64,000 bases of DNA from Deinococcus rubellus (GCF_025244745.1 NZ_CP104213.1:1109501-1173500); one strand, 5' to 3'. Shown: positions 26,256 through 34,255, counted from the first letter of the stretch. A program made the numbers and translations. The notes: generated by a model not told the origin, from the sequence alone.

Positions 26256-26567
26256 TCAGTCCATCACGTCTTCAATCGGCACGATGCCGCGCTCTTCCTG
26301 TGTGACCCGGTACTCGCCCTGGGCAGCCACGAAGTCGGCGGCGAGTTGCAGGGTTTCCTCGACCCACTGGTAATCGTTACTGACCGTCACCACCCCGACG
26401 ATTTCCCAGTCGTGGGCGTCGAGGCCATCGAGGCGGGCCACCGTCACCGGAAAGCGGGCCTTGAGCCGCTCGACGACGGGCCGCACCAGTGCCCTCTTTT
26501 CTTTGAGATTGGTGACCCAGGGCATTTCCAGGCGCAGCGTCAGGCTGCCGATGTAGCCGAGACTCAT
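26256..26567 (-). CDS. DUF503 family protein (YlxP-like)
   Basis: 103-residue protein of the DUF503/YlxP family. The family's ferredoxin-like fold is recognisable in [57 protein letters not shown]. The N-L-K-E-K-R/S segment followed by a basic helix is characteristic. The function is unknown; YlxP lies beside ribosome-maturation genes in Bacillus, but not here. It ends a three-gene minus-strand group (DUF1999, HMA, DUF503) and is followed by a strong terminator. No convincing ribosome site is visible before the ATG. Confidence 0.9.
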   Translation of the reverse strand: MSLGYIGSLTLRLEMPWVTNLKEKRALVRPVVERLKARFPVTVARLDGLDAHDWEIVGVVTVSNDYQWVEETLQLAADFVAAQGEYRVTQEERGIVPIEDVMD

Positions 26568-26616
26568 CGGGCGGGGCCTTGCGGGGGCGAGTGCATGGGC
26601 GTGAAGGCTCGGGGTG

Positions 26617-26838
26617 TCAGAGCATCCCGGCCAGGAAGCCCTGCTTGCGAATGGTGCGCAGCAAATCCATCACGGTGAGGGCGGTGGGGTCGTACTGCAC
26701 CGCGATCTGTCCCTGGTCCGGCTGGGCCTGGGTCACGCCGGGCATGCCGAGCAGCACCTTGGAGATGCGCTCGCCCGCTTCCTTGTCCATGCCGCGCACG
26801 CCGATCAGCACGCGGGCCTTGTTTGTCGTCTGTGTCAT
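26617..26838 (-). CDS. Heavy-metal-associated (HMA) fold protein lacking the CxxC motif
   Basis: 73 residues with the beta-alpha-beta-beta-alpha-beta pattern of copper chaperones: [61 protein letters not shown]. Helix 1, the G-V-x-x-A strand and the Y-D-P-x-x-x-T turn all fit HMA. However, the metal-binding M-x-C-x-x-C is replaced by [10 protein letters not shown] and no cysteine is present anywhere. It is therefore unlikely to carry Cu(I) in the usual way. GGAGAAGAG precedes the ATG. It lies between DUF1999 and DUF503 genes. Confidence 0.8.
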   Translation of the reverse strand: MTQTTNKARVLIGVRGMDKEAGERISKVLLGMPGVTQAQPDQGQIAVQYDPTALTVMDLLRTIRKQGFLAGML

Positions 26839-26891
26839 TTGCTCTTCTCCGTGGACATCTCTTCATTGTGAAGGCTGACGGGCGCGGCTGC

Positions 26892-27425
26892 CTATCCGTT
26901 TTTCGCCTTTCCAGGGTCTGCGGAGAGGGGAGACGTCGGGGGGGAGGCGAGGCGCTCGCCGGGCGCGCTGGCGTGGCGGCTGCCGAGGTGGCGCACCGCG
27001 TAGCGGCCCAGCAGATGCGCTTCCTCGGCGTGGGCGGCGGCTTCGAGTTCTGGCGTCAGCGGAAAATGCACCTCGTAGACGGCGGTGTCGTAAGCACTCT
27101 TGACACAGGCGTGCAGCAGCCCGCTGGCCGTCTCGGGCGGAGCACCCCCGGCCAGCAGCACTTCCACCACCAGCACCACCGGCCGGTCACCCTGCCACAC
27201 CGGCTGGGCCAGCAGCAGCCCCAGCACCCGGCCCTCCTCCTCGGCCAGAAAGCTGTGCTCACTGCGCTCGAAGAATTTCAGCGCGGGCAGCGACGTTCGC
27301 AGCCGCCCCTCGCGCTCGCGTTCCTCCAGCGTATCGAAGGTGGGGTCGCGTCGGCGCTGCACGTCCAGGTCGAGCGCCTCAAGGGCCGCGAAGTCGTCGG
27401 CTGAAAAGATCCGGTAGCGCAACAT
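26892..27425 (-). CDS. DUF1999 family protein (GNAT acetyltransferase-like)
   Basis: 177 residues. The N-terminal ~140 residues match the DUF1999 family known from Thermus, which adopts a GNAT fold: MLRYRIFSADDFAAL, LPALKFFERSEHSFLAEEEGRVLGLLLAQPVWQGDRPVVLVVEVL and LLHACVKSAYDTAVYEVHFPL. Substrate unknown. The tail after HLGSRH (about 30 residues, Pro/Ser/Ala-rich) appears to be an unconserved extension. TAGCCT lies six bases before the ATG, consistent with leaderless expression, and the gene is divergent from the plus-strand gene at 27484. It probably heads the DUF1999-HMA-DUF503 group. Confidence 0.85.
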   Translation of the reverse strand: MLRYRIFSADDFAALEALDLDVQRRRDPTFDTLEEREREGRLRTSLPALKFFERSEHSFLAEEEGRVLGLLLAQPVWQGDRPVVLVVEVLLAGGAPPETASGLLHACVKSAYDTAVYEVHFPLTPELEAAAHAEEAHLLGRYAVRHLGSRHASAPGERLASPPTSPLSADPGKAKNG

Positions 27426-27431
27426 GCGCCC

Positions 27432-27437
27432 AGGCTA
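27432..27437 (-). promoter_or_regulatory. Candidate leaderless -10 element of the DUF1999 gene
   Basis: TAGCCT is six bases before the ATG. No ribosome site is present. Confidence 0.45.
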
Positions 27438-27483
27438 GCGCCTGACTGGCCGCGCATTGGTGGCTTATGGCAAACTGCCTGAC

Positions 27484-27888
27484 ATGACTGCTGACCCTAT
27501 CCGTGCCCGCTTGGATGACCTGGCCGCTGCCCTGCGCCACTTTCACTCGGCCCTGCTCGATGTCGCCAAGAGTGAGTACGAATTCATGCACGGCCCGATC
27601 AATTCGCCGTACACCTTCTTCAATCTCGTGACCGGCGACCCGGCTTTTCAGTGGCTGCGCCCGCTCTCGGGCCTGATGTCCACCCTGGACGAGGTCGTAG
27701 ACCAGAAGAATACCGTGCTGACCGAGCGCCACCTTGGTGATGTGCGCCAGGCTTACGGCCTGCTGTTCGGCAGTACCGACACCCGGTTTGCGGAGTTTCG
27801 CAGCGGCTACCAGCGGTCCAGGCACGACCCCCAGGTGCAGGCTGCCGAGGCGCAGGTACGCCAGGTGCTGGACGCGCATGCCGCCTGA
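27484..27888 (+). CDS. Small helical protein of unknown function
   Basis: 134 residues, no signal peptide or membrane segment. The predicted content is mainly helical, with a distinctive centre EYEFMHGPINSPYTFFNLVTGDPAFQWLRPLSGLMSTLDEVVD. I do not recognise a named family with confidence. The ATG at 27484-27486 is preferred over the GTG upstream because the conserved-looking protein starts there, but no strong ribosome site precedes either. It is divergent from DUF1999 and 60 bases ahead of pth, from which it is separated by a 15-bp tandem repeat. Confidence 0.75.
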   Translation: MTADPIRARLDDLAAALRHFHSALLDVAKSEYEFMHGPINSPYTFFNLVTGDPAFQWLRPLSGLMSTLDEVVDQKNTVLTERHLGDVRQAYGLLFGSTDTRFAEFRSGYQRSRHDPQVQAAEAQVRQVLDAHAA

Positions 27889-27910
27889 GCCGGGCTTACC
27901 TATCTGGGCC

Positions 27911-27940
27911 AGTCAAATTGGGGTCAGTCAAATGTGGGTC
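27911..27940 (+). repeat. 15-bp direct repeat before pth
   Basis: AGTCAAATTGGGGTC at 27911-27925 is followed immediately by AGTCAAATGTGGGTC at 27926-27940, with two mismatches. It lies eight bases before the pth ATG and takes the place of a normal ribosome site. Confidence 0.8.
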
Positions 27941-27948
27941 AGCCGGAG

Positions 27949-28596
27949 ATGAAACTGATCGTCGCCCTGGGCAATCCCGGTCTCCAGTACGCCCAGACCC
28001 GCCACAACATCGGCTGGCGGGTGGCCGACGAGCTGGTGCGCCAGCAGGGCGTGGGCTGGCTCTCTGGCGACCACGCCGAGCGGGCCGAGTTCCGGGTGGT
28101 GGGGGAGAAGGTCGTCATCATCAAGCCGCAGACCTTCATGAACGCCTCGGGCAAGGCCGTGCTGCCGCCGATACAGTTCTACAAGCTCGGCCCTGAGGCC
28201 CTGCTGGTCATTCAGGACGACCTCGACAGTCCCTTCGGACTGCTGCGGCTGCGGGTCGGCGGGCGGCACGGCGGCCAGAACGGGGTGCGCGACATCATCC
28301 GGGTGCTGGGCACCGAGCAGTTCACCCGTCTCAAGCTGGGTATTTCCCGCCCGCCCGCTGGCCGCGATCCCGCCGACTGGGTTCTGAGCAAGTGGGCTGA
28401 GGCCGAGCGGCCCACCCTTGACGAACTGGTGCGCCTCGGCGTGCTGGCGGTCCTCAAGTGGGTCACGGCTGGCTCCAAGGAAGCCCAGGCCGCCTACAAC
28501 AGTACTGATCTGCGGCCCAGGCCGCCCGCTCCCGAGCCGACCAGTACCGAGCCAAATAGTGCCGAGGCCGGGCCAGAGCCTGACCCATTGGGCTGA
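27949..28596 (+). CDS. pth: Peptidyl-tRNA hydrolase
   Basis: Recycles peptidyl-tRNA released by stalled ribosomes. About 215 residues with the family motifs: [27 protein letters not shown], containing the catalytic His in R-H-N-I/V-G, then [13 protein letters not shown], and [30 protein letters not shown] with the D-D-L-D and G-G-x-x-G-H/Q-N-G segments. The expected G-S-A-G-G-H-N-G reads GGRHGGQNG, which is acceptable variation. Start ATG 27949-27951 gives the family's usual M-K-L-I-V-G-L-G-N-P. A GTG 15 bases earlier is possible. The C-terminal ~30 residues are Pro/Glu-rich and unconserved. Confidence 0.93.
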   Translation: MKLIVALGNPGLQYAQTRHNIGWRVADELVRQQGVGWLSGDHAERAEFRVVGEKVVIIKPQTFMNASGKAVLPPIQFYKLGPEALLVIQDDLDSPFGLLRLRVGGRHGGQNGVRDIIRVLGTEQFTRLKLGISRPPAGRDPADWVLSKWAEAERPTLDELVRLGVLAVLKWVTAGSKEAQAAYNSTDLRPRPPAPEPTSTEPNSAEAGPEPDPLG

Positions 28597-28617
28597 CATT
28601 TCTTGCAAAAACCTCTG

Positions 28618-28650
28618 AGCCGGTGGGTGCTGAACACCTTCCGGCTTTGT
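28618..28650 (+). terminator. Probable terminator of pth
   Basis: AGCCGGTGGGTG and CACCTTCCGGCT form an imperfect stem (6 bp, small mismatch, 4 bp) around a 5-base loop, followed by TTTGT. It lies about 20 bases after the pth stop. Confidence 0.6.
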
Positions 28651-28720
28651 CGTGCCGTGGGAAGAAGCTGGGCGGCCATCTGGAGCCACCGATTTTCGGA
28701 CCGTGCCAAGAAATTCTGAC

Positions 28721-28766
28721 GAATTGCAATTCTGTTCTATCAAACCGCTATTTAGCAGACTAAATA
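28721..28766. promoter_or_regulatory. Two palindromes upstream of glnK
   Basis: GAATTGCAATTC at 28721-28732 is a perfect 12-bp palindrome. TATTTAG-CAGA-CTAAATA at 28749-28766 is a perfect 7-bp dyad with a 4-base spacer. Both are A/T-rich islands in GC-rich DNA, inside the 319-base gene-free gap 28597-28915. They probably bind regulators of nitrogen genes; no known box matches exactly. Confidence 0.6.
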
Positions 28767-28775
28767 ATACACTTT

Positions 28776-28839
28776 GTTGACATCAGTCTGGACATCTGGC
28801 AAGTTTGGCGTTGACAGTCTGCATATCTGGCCTTAACCT
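28776..28839 (+). promoter_or_regulatory. glnK promoter with duplicated -35 segment
   Basis: TTGACA at 28811-28816 and TAACCT at 28834-28839 are separated by 17 bases, a standard sigma-70-type promoter. The -35 and following bases (28810-28831) are an imperfect copy of 28776-28800: both contain GTTGACA, GTCTG and CAT-CTGGC. The upstream copy lacks a -10 at the right distance. Confidence 0.7.
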
Positions 28840-28915
28840 GCTTTTAAGTTGGGTGGTCAAGAGCGCTTCCGGGCCTCCTCACCAATCCCGCAGAGCAGTG
28901 GAAAAAAGGAGCGGC

Positions 28916-29290
28916 ATGAAACTGATCACCGCAGTGATACGGCCCGAACGGGTGCAGCAGGTCAAGGAAGCGCTGTTTCAGGCAGGCATCAGCGGCCTGA
29001 CCCTCAGCCGGGTCAGCGGGCACGGCGGCGAGCAGGAGATCATCGAGCACTACCGGGGCACCCGCGTGATGGTGGAATTCCGGGACAAGGTGGAATTCAA
29101 GATGGCCGTCAGTGAGCCGTTCGTGGACGTCGCCATCGAGGCCATCTGCAAGAGCGCGCGCACCGGTGAGGTCGGCGACGGCAAGATTTTCGTTCAGCCG
29201 CTCGAACGGGTGGTCCGCATCCGTACCGGCGAGGAAGACAACAGTGCCCTGACGCCGGTCAATGAGAAGAAGCTCGCGCCGGTCGTCTGA
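28916..29290 (+). CDS. glnK: Nitrogen regulatory protein PII
   Basis: Trimeric sensor of 2-oxoglutarate and ATP/ADP; next to amtB it normally plugs the ammonium channel. 124 residues, about 12 longer than usual. MKLITAVIRPERVQQVKEAL opens the protein, GDGKIFVQPLERVVRIRTGE closes the PII core, and NSALTPVNEKKLAPVV is a C-terminal extension. In the T-loop, GHGGEQEIIEHYRGTRVMVEF aligns without gaps to E. coli GlnB and has Tyr46 but Val51 instead of the uridylylated Tyr51; Thr49 sits where cyanobacterial PII has Ser49. A strong AAGGAG site precedes the ATG. 61 bases separate it from amtB. Confidence 0.95.
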   Translation: MKLITAVIRPERVQQVKEALFQAGISGLTLSRVSGHGGEQEIIEHYRGTRVMVEFRDKVEFKMAVSEPFVDVAIEAICKSARTGEVGDGKIFVQPLERVVRIRTGEEDNSALTPVNEKKLAPVV

Positions 29291-29351
29291 ACGGTTCCAG
29301 CCTCACGGCCCGGCCCCTCATTGCAAATTCACCGTTCAAGTAAGGAGAGTC

Positions 29352-30674
29352 ATGCTGCTGATTTCCCCCCATTTGCTCAAGCGCTCGCTGCCGATGCTGA
29401 CCCTGCTCTCTGCGGGCGCGGCGCTGGCCCAGGCCGCCAAGGCCCCCGCCTTCAACACCGGTGACACCGCCTGGATGATAGTGGCCGCCGCCCTGGTGCT
29501 GTTCATGACGCCGGGCCTGGCCTTCTTCTACGGTGGCCTGACCCGCTCGCAGAGTGTCCTCAACACCATGATGATGAGCTTCGTCTCCATCGCCATCGTG
29601 CTGGTGCTGTGGATGCTGGGCGGCTACAGCATCGCCTTCGCGCCGGGCAACGCCTTCTTCGGCAATCTCAGCGCGGCAGGCTTCAACGGCCTCGACAACG
29701 CGGTCAACGGCACCATCCCCTCCTACGTCTTCGCGGCCTTCCAGGCGATGTTCGCGGTCATCGCCCTGGCGCTGATCTCCGGCGCGGTGGTCGAGCGGAT
29801 GCGCTTCGGGGCCTTTTTGCTGTTCGGCGGGCTGTGGAGCCTGCTCATTTATTCGCCGCTGGCCCACATGGTCTGGGGCGGCGGCTGGCTGGGCGTGCGC
29901 GGCGCGCTGGACTTCGCGGGCGGCACCGTCATTCACATTGCGGCGGGTGTTAGTGCCCTGGTCGCCGCCTTCGTGCTGGGGCCGCGCATCGGGCATGGCC
30001 GCACCGCCCACGTGCCGCACAACGTGCCGTTCGTGCTGCTGGGTGCGGCGATTCTGTGGTTCGGCTGGATTGGCTTCAACGCGGGCAGCGCCCTGGGGGC
30101 CAACCAGTCTGCAGCCCTGGCTTTCATGACCACCTGCGTCGCCACCGCCGCCGCCATGCTGACCTGGCTGGCCTGGGAAAGTGTGCGCGGCGGCAAGCCC
30201 ACCGCCGTCGGCGCGGCCACCGGGCTGGTCGTCGGCCTGGTCGCCATCACCCCCGCTTGCGGCTTCGTCTCGCCCTGGGCTTCGCTGGTCGTCGGTATCG
30301 CGGGAGCCACCGCCAGCTTCTGGGCCGTGCAGTTCAAGCAGTCCTTCCGTGCCGACGACGCCCTCGACGTGTTTGCCTGTCACGGCATCGCGGGTATCGT
30401 GGGGGCCTTACTGACCGGCGCACTGGCCTGGACCACCGGGCAGGGCAAGCCGCTGGGCGAGCAGATGCTGATTCAGACTGAGGCGGTGCTGTTTACCCTG
30501 GTTTTCTGCGGCCTGGGCAGCTTCATCCTGCTCAAGCTGGTGGGGCTGGTCATGCCGCTGCGCGTGACACCGGGCCAGGAAATCAGCGGCATCGACATTT
30601 CCTCGCACAGCGAGCAGGGCTACGCCGAGTCCGAGTCGGGCCTGAGCGCTCCGGTGATGATCGGCGGCGACTGA
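29352..30674 (+). CDS. amtB: Ammonium transporter
   Basis: Trimeric ammonium channel regulated by PII. About 440 residues starting at ATG 29352-29354 after AAGGAG. A signal-peptide-like segment (SLPMLTLLSAGAALAQA) is followed by 11 membrane helices from DTAWMIVAAALVLFMTPGLAFFYGGL on. GGTVIHIAAGVSALVAA carries the first pore His, and DVFACHGIAGIVGALLTG the second in the twin-histidine pair. The C-terminal tail (LRVTPGQEISGIDISSHSEQGY) contains the conserved PII-interacting segment. It is co-transcribed with glnK. Confidence 0.97.
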   Translation: MLLISPHLLKRSLPMLTLLSAGAALAQAAKAPAFNTGDTAWMIVAAALVLFMTPGLAFFYGGLTRSQSVLNTMMMSFVSIAIVLVLWMLGGYSIAFAPGNAFFGNLSAAGFNGLDNAVNGTIPSYVFAAFQAMFAVIALALISGAVVERMRFGAFLLFGGLWSLLIYSPLAHMVWGGGWLGVRGALDFAGGTVIHIAAGVSALVAAFVLGPRIGHGRTAHVPHNVPFVLLGAAILWFGWIGFNAGSALGANQSAALAFMTTCVATAAAMLTWLAWESVRGGKPTAVGAATGLVVGLVAITPACGFVSPWASLVVGIAGATASFWAVQFKQSFRADDALDVFACHGIAGIVGALLTGALAWTTGQGKPLGEQMLIQTEAVLFTLVFCGLGSFILLKLVGLVMPLRVTPGQEISGIDISSHSEQGYAESESGLSAPVMIGGD

Positions 30675-30720
30675 CGTTCTCTGAATTGACCCTGCCGAAA
30701 TGAACTTCTCGACCTCTGGA

Positions 30721-30741
30721 CCCCGGCGCGGCTTGCCGGGG
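30721..30741 (+). terminator. Possible terminator hairpin after amtB
   Basis: CCCCGGC and GCCGGGG form a perfect 7-bp stem with a 7-base loop, 47 bases after the amtB stop. The following sequence is only moderately T-rich, so termination may be weak. Confidence 0.5.
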
Positions 30742-30834
30742 CCTTCATGTTGCTGTTATCTTTTTGGACTGAGGCCAAGTCTGGCCGGGGGGCCGAATCG
30801 GGATTGATGTCCTTAAAAGTGCCTGGGGACGCTG

Positions 30835-30843
30835 TGATAAGAT
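30835..30843 (+). promoter_or_regulatory. Candidate extended -10 promoter of the V-ATPase operon
   Basis: TGATAAGAT is a TGn-TANNNT extended -10 about 120 bases before atpG; the -35 position has no good match. A TTGACA at 30855-30860 lacks a -10 at the proper distance. No gene is seen in 30742-30963. Confidence 0.4.
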
Positions 30844-30963
30844 TTTCGCTGAGCTTGACAGTCTAAGAGTCGGGCCAGATCAATGCATGTCTGACCTCAC
30901 CGCAGCCACCTTCGGGGGCGGGAGGTCATGTGCCACGAACTGCAACGAAGAAGGAGGGAAGAT

Positions 30964-31281
30964 TTGGACGCCTCAAGTCGGGTTTTAAGTGAACTTGCCA
31001 GTCGTGAGCAGGCGCTCGATGCACAAATCGAGTCGGCCCGCCAGGACGCTGCGCGTGAGATTGAGGCCGCCGAGGCCCAAGCTGCGCGCATTCTCAGGGA
31101 AGCTGGGGAGCAGATCAAAATGCTCACCGCCCAGCGCGAGCAGGAGATGGACGCCGAGTCGCAGCGCATTCACGCTGAGGCCCAGGCGCAGGCCAAGGAG
31201 GAGGTGCTGACGGCCCATACCCGTGCAGACGCCAAGATGGGGCAGGCGGTGGAAACTATCCTGCGGGCGGTGCTGCCGTGA
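30964..31281 (+). CDS. V/A-type ATPase stalk subunit G (H)
   Basis: Peripheral-stalk coiled coil that pairs with subunit E. 105 residues, almost entirely charged helix with Ala/Gln/Glu heptads (ELASREQALDAQIESARQDAAREIEAAEAQAARILREAGEQI), ending AVETILRAVLP like Thermus subunit G. The start is uncertain. TTG 30964-30966 with AAGGAGG six bases upstream gives the Thermus length and is chosen. An ATG at 30928 would add MCHELQRRRRED. Its stop overlaps the GTG of the subunit I gene. First gene of the G-I-K-E-C-F-A-B-D operon. Confidence 0.85.
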   Translation: MDASSRVLSELASREQALDAQIESARQDAAREIEAAEAQAARILREAGEQIKMLTAQREQEMDAESQRIHAEAQAQAKEEVLTAHTRADAKMGQAVETILRAVLP

Positions 31282-33320
31282 TCAACCCCATGCAGCAGAT
31301 CGTCATTGCCACGCGCAAGCGCGGCAGCCGCGACGTGATCGAGGCGCTTCAGGATGTGGGCGTGCTGCATCTGGTGCCGGTGCAGGGGGGCGGCGTCTTG
31401 AGCGCTGGCCCCCTGACCGGCGAGGACGCCGAGTTCCGGCGTGAGAGCGAGCGCATGCTGGCCCGTGCCGAGACCACCCTGACTGAACTCGGCGCGGTGC
31501 GCCGCGCGGCAGGCGTGCTTCCCGCCGAGGAGGAGTGGCCTGCTCTCCTCGAAGAGGTGGCTGGCCCGGCTGCCGAACTGGCCCGGCGGCGGCAGGTTCT
31601 TGACGGCGACCTGGACGTGGCGCGCACTTACGGCCCCGCCGTCAAGGCGCTCAGCGAACTGTCGGGCGGTCTGGACCGCAGCCGCCGGGTTTCACTGGTG
31701 CCGTTTCTCTACCAGAAGCCTGAAGACCTCGGGGTGTTGCAGGCCGCCTTGCAGGGCAGTCTCGACGGACGTTTCGAGGTGGCGACCCGCCCACTTTCCG
31801 CCAGCGGTCTGGTGGGCGCGGTGGCGACCCTCAGCATTGACCGTGACGCGGCCCGCGCCGCCCTCGGGAAGGCCCGACTGGGCGAGCTGAGGTTGCCGGG
31901 CCGGTTCGACGGCCAGCCGATCAGCGAAGTTGACCTCGAACTGAGCCGTATTCAGCGTGAGGGCGCGTCACAGCGTGACGCCCTGGAACGTGAGCGGGTC
32001 AGTCTGGCCGAGCGCTTCGGCCCGGCACTCTTCGCCGTGCGTGACGCCCTGAGCGATCAGGTTGCCATTCACGACGTGCAGGGCATGAGCGCTCGCGGCA
32101 AGTACAGCCTGGTGATGCAGGGCTTCGTGCCCGACGACCGGGTTTCTGGCCTCAAGTCGGCGCTGGACCGCTTTGGCGACGCTGTGAGCTATGAGCTGCA
32201 CCCGCTCGACTCGCACCACGCCGCCCACGTTCCCGTCGAACTCAAGAACACCCCCTACAGCAAGAACTTCGAGCTGGTCATGGGAATGTTGCCGCTGCCC
32301 CGCTACGGCAATTTCGATTCCACGGGCATCATCTCGTTTTTCTTCCCGCTGTTTTTCGGCTTCATCATTTCCGATATCGGCTACGGGCTGCTGTTCTTTA
32401 TTGTCGGCACCTGGTTTGCCACCAAAGCCAGGCGCGGTGAGGGTTTTGATTTATCGGCGATGGGATCCTATCTCTCGCCCGAGGTGATGGGCAAGCTCGG
32501 CGTGATCATCCGCACCATGAGCACCTGGGCAATTTTCTGGGGATTTCTCGCGGGTGAATTTTTCGGCAACCTTGGCGAGCACCTGCACGTCTTTCACTTC
32601 AACCACGCGCTTGTTCAGAGCATCTGGGGTGTGAAGCTGGTCAGTCCTGATGAGGGTGGCCTGCTCCCGATTGTCTTCCCGCGCCTGGACGCCGGATTTA
32701 CCAACACTGCCCTGATCACCACGCTGGTGGTCGGTATTGGGATGGTGCTGTGGGCCTGGCTGATCCGTGTGCAACTGGCCACCCGCCACGGCGACAAAAC
32801 CCACCTCTGGGAAGCTGTCGGCATGCTCGGCGGTCTGACTGGGCTGATCAGCCTGGGCTTTCTGTCGCAGGGCGGCAACCAGCTCGTTAACGCCGCCATC
32901 TACAAGGATTTCAGCAGCCCGCTGCTGATCGTCATGTACATCGGCTTCGCCGTCTTTATTCTCGGCATGATCATGTCGCGCGTCTTCCTGATGATCATTG
33001 AGATTCTCGCGCAGGGCGGCAACATCATCAGCTTCGCCCGTCTGTTCGCCGTCGGGGTGGCCGGAGCCATTCTCGCCAACCTCGCCACTGATCTGGGTTG
33101 GGGCCTGTATGAGCGCATCGGCGTTCTCGGCATCATCGTCGGGGTGATTCTGGCGCTGGTGGTGCACGCCTTCATGCTGGCCATCACCATCATCGGTCAC
33201 GTCTTGCAGCCGATCCGTTTGCATTTTGTCGAATTCCTGACGCCCACCGGCTACCACAACGAGTCCGGCGTGCCGTACAGCCCGCTGCGCCGCCTCAGTC
33301 CGGTCAGTCTCAAGAAATGA
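31278..33320 (+). CDS. V/A-type ATPase subunit I (a-like, membrane stator)
   Basis: Membrane subunit that forms the ion half-channels against the K ring. 680 residues: a cytoplasmic N-terminal half with coiled coils (to about residue 330), then about eight hydrophobic helices from IISFFFPLFFGFIISDIGYGLLFFIVG on. ISFARLFAVGVAGAILANLA contains the essential Arg facing the ring Glu. GTG start overlaps the subunit G stop. Length and topology fit Thermus subunit I. 53 bases separate it from the subunit K start. Confidence 0.95.
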   Translation: MINPMQQIVIATRKRGSRDVIEALQDVGVLHLVPVQGGGVLSAGPLTGEDAEFRRESERMLARAETTLTELGAVRRAAGVLPAEEEWPALLEEVAGPAAELARRRQVLDGDLDVARTYGPAVKALSELSGGLDRSRRVSLVPFLYQKPEDLGVLQAALQGSLDGRFEVATRPLSASGLVGAVATLSIDRDAARAALGKARLGELRLPGRFDGQPISEVDLELSRIQREGASQRDALERERVSLAERFGPALFAVRDALSDQVAIHDVQGMSARGKYSLVMQGFVPDDRVSGLKSALDRFGDAVSYELHPLDSHHAAHVPVELKNTPYSKNFELVMGMLPLPRYGNFDSTGIISFFFPLFFGFIISDIGYGLLFFIVGTWFATKARRGEGFDLSAMGSYLSPEVMGKLGVIIRTMSTWAIFWGFLAGEFFGNLGEHLHVFHFNHALVQSIWGVKLVSPDEGGLLPIVFPRLDAGFTNTALITTLVVGIGMVLWAWLIRVQLATRHGDKTHLWEAVGMLGGLTGLISLGFLSQGGNQLVNAAIYKDFSSPLLIVMYIGFAVFILGMIMSRVFLMIIEILAQGGNIISFARLFAVGVAGAILANLATDLGWGLYERIGVLGIIVGVILALVVHAFMLAITIIGHVLQPIRLHFVEFLTPTGYHNESGVPYSPLRRLSPVSLKK

Positions 33321-33373
33321 TTTCTCACCTTCCTCTTCAGTCCCCGACGACCCCCATTCAAAGGAGTAACCGC

Positions 33374-33691
33374 ATGACCAAGACCAACAAGATCGCCCTC
33401 GCCGCCCTCGCCCTCGCCCTGATCAGCACCGGCTTTGCCCAGACCGCTGTGGTCCCGGCCACCACCGCCGTCAACTCCAACGGCGGCCTGATTGCCGTCG
33501 GTGCAGGCCTGGCGCTGGGCCTCGGCGCTATCGGCACCGGTCTGGCCCAGGGCCGCATCGGTGCGGCTGCCGCTGGCGTCACCGCCGAGAATCCGGGCCG
33601 ACTGGGCCTGATGCTGCTGTGGTTCGCCATCCCCGAAACCCTGGTGATCTTCGGTCTGGTGGGATTTTTCATTCTCTCAGGCAAGATCTAA
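33374..33691 (+). CDS. V/A-type ATPase proteolipid subunit K (rotor ring)
   Basis: Rotor-ring subunit. 105 residues: a cleavable signal-like segment (ALAALALALISTGFAQ, about 8-23), then two transmembrane helices, GGLIAVGAGLALGLGAIGTGLAQG and LGLMLLWFAIPETLVIFGLVGFFIL. The ion-carrying Glu is E88 in IPETL of the second helix. GRIGAAAAGVTAENP is the polar cytoplasmic loop. It has the single-hairpin form, as in Thermus, not the duplicated eukaryotic form. ATG 33374-33376 follows AAGGAG; upstream in-frame codons are not part of the protein. Confidence 0.94.
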   Translation: MTKTNKIALAALALALISTGFAQTAVVPATTAVNSNGGLIAVGAGLALGLGAIGTGLAQGRIGAAAAGVTAENPGRLGLMLLWFAIPETLVIFGLVGFFILSGKI

Positions 33692-33694
33692 GCG

Positions 33695-34255
33695 ATGGCG
33701 CTCGATAAACTGCTCGAAAACGAGGCGCAGTCGGAGATCGAGCGCATCCGCGCTGAGGCGCGTGACCGCGCTGGAGCCATCGTCCGTGACGCGCAGGAAA
33801 AAGCCCAGAGCCTAATCGAGAGCCGTACGCGGTTGCTGGAAACCCAGATGCAGGCGTCTTTGACCCGCGCCCGCTCCTCTGCTGATCTGGAGCGCAGCGC
33901 TTCGCGGCTCAACGCAGGCGAGAACGGCATGAGCCGGGCTTTTCAGACGGCCCAGCACGAACTGCTGGCCGTGACCCGCGCGCCCGAATACAAGGACATC
34001 CTCTCGCGCCTAATTTATGAGGCCCGCGCTGTGGTGCCCAATGCCGAGGTGATCGAAGTGCATCCCAATGAGGCACACGTGGCCCGCGAGATCGTCACCG
34101 ATCTGGAAATCCGCGAGAACTACGCGGTTCAGGGCGGCGTGCGGGTGGTCGCCAACGGCGGCAAGAGCGGCGTCACCAACACCTTGCAGGGCCGTCTAGA
34201 GCGGCTACGCGACTCGCTTGCTCCGCAGGTGAGCCGTATCCTCTCGGAAGGGTAA
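33695..34255 (+). CDS. V/A-type ATPase stalk subunit E
   Basis: Peripheral-stalk subunit, 186 residues. An N-terminal helix (LLENEAQSEIERIRAEARDRAGAIVRDAQEKAQSLIESR) pairs with subunit G, and a C-terminal globular domain (VQGGVRVVANGGKSGVTNTLQGRLERLRDSLAPQVSRIL) binds the catalytic head. The I-x-N-T-L/F-x-x-R-L segment near the end is a family hallmark. Starts three bases after the subunit K stop. Confidence 0.92.
   Translation: MALDKLLENEAQSEIERIRAEARDRAGAIVRDAQEKAQSLIESRTRLLETQMQASLTRARSSADLERSASRLNAGENGMSRAFQTAQHELLAVTRAPEYKDILSRLIYEARAVVPNAEVIEVHPNEAHVAREIVTDLEIRENYAVQGGVRVVANGGKSGVTNTLQGRLERLRDSLAPQVSRILSEG

Noticed and set aside
28776..28800. Second, independent glnK promoter at the upstream TTGACA
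   Set aside because: No TANNNT element lies 16-19 bases downstream; it is better explained as a duplicated copy of the real -35 region.
30855..30860. TTGACA as -35 of the V-ATPase operon
   Set aside because: The sequence 16-18 bases downstream does not resemble a -10; the extended -10 at 30835 is more convincing.
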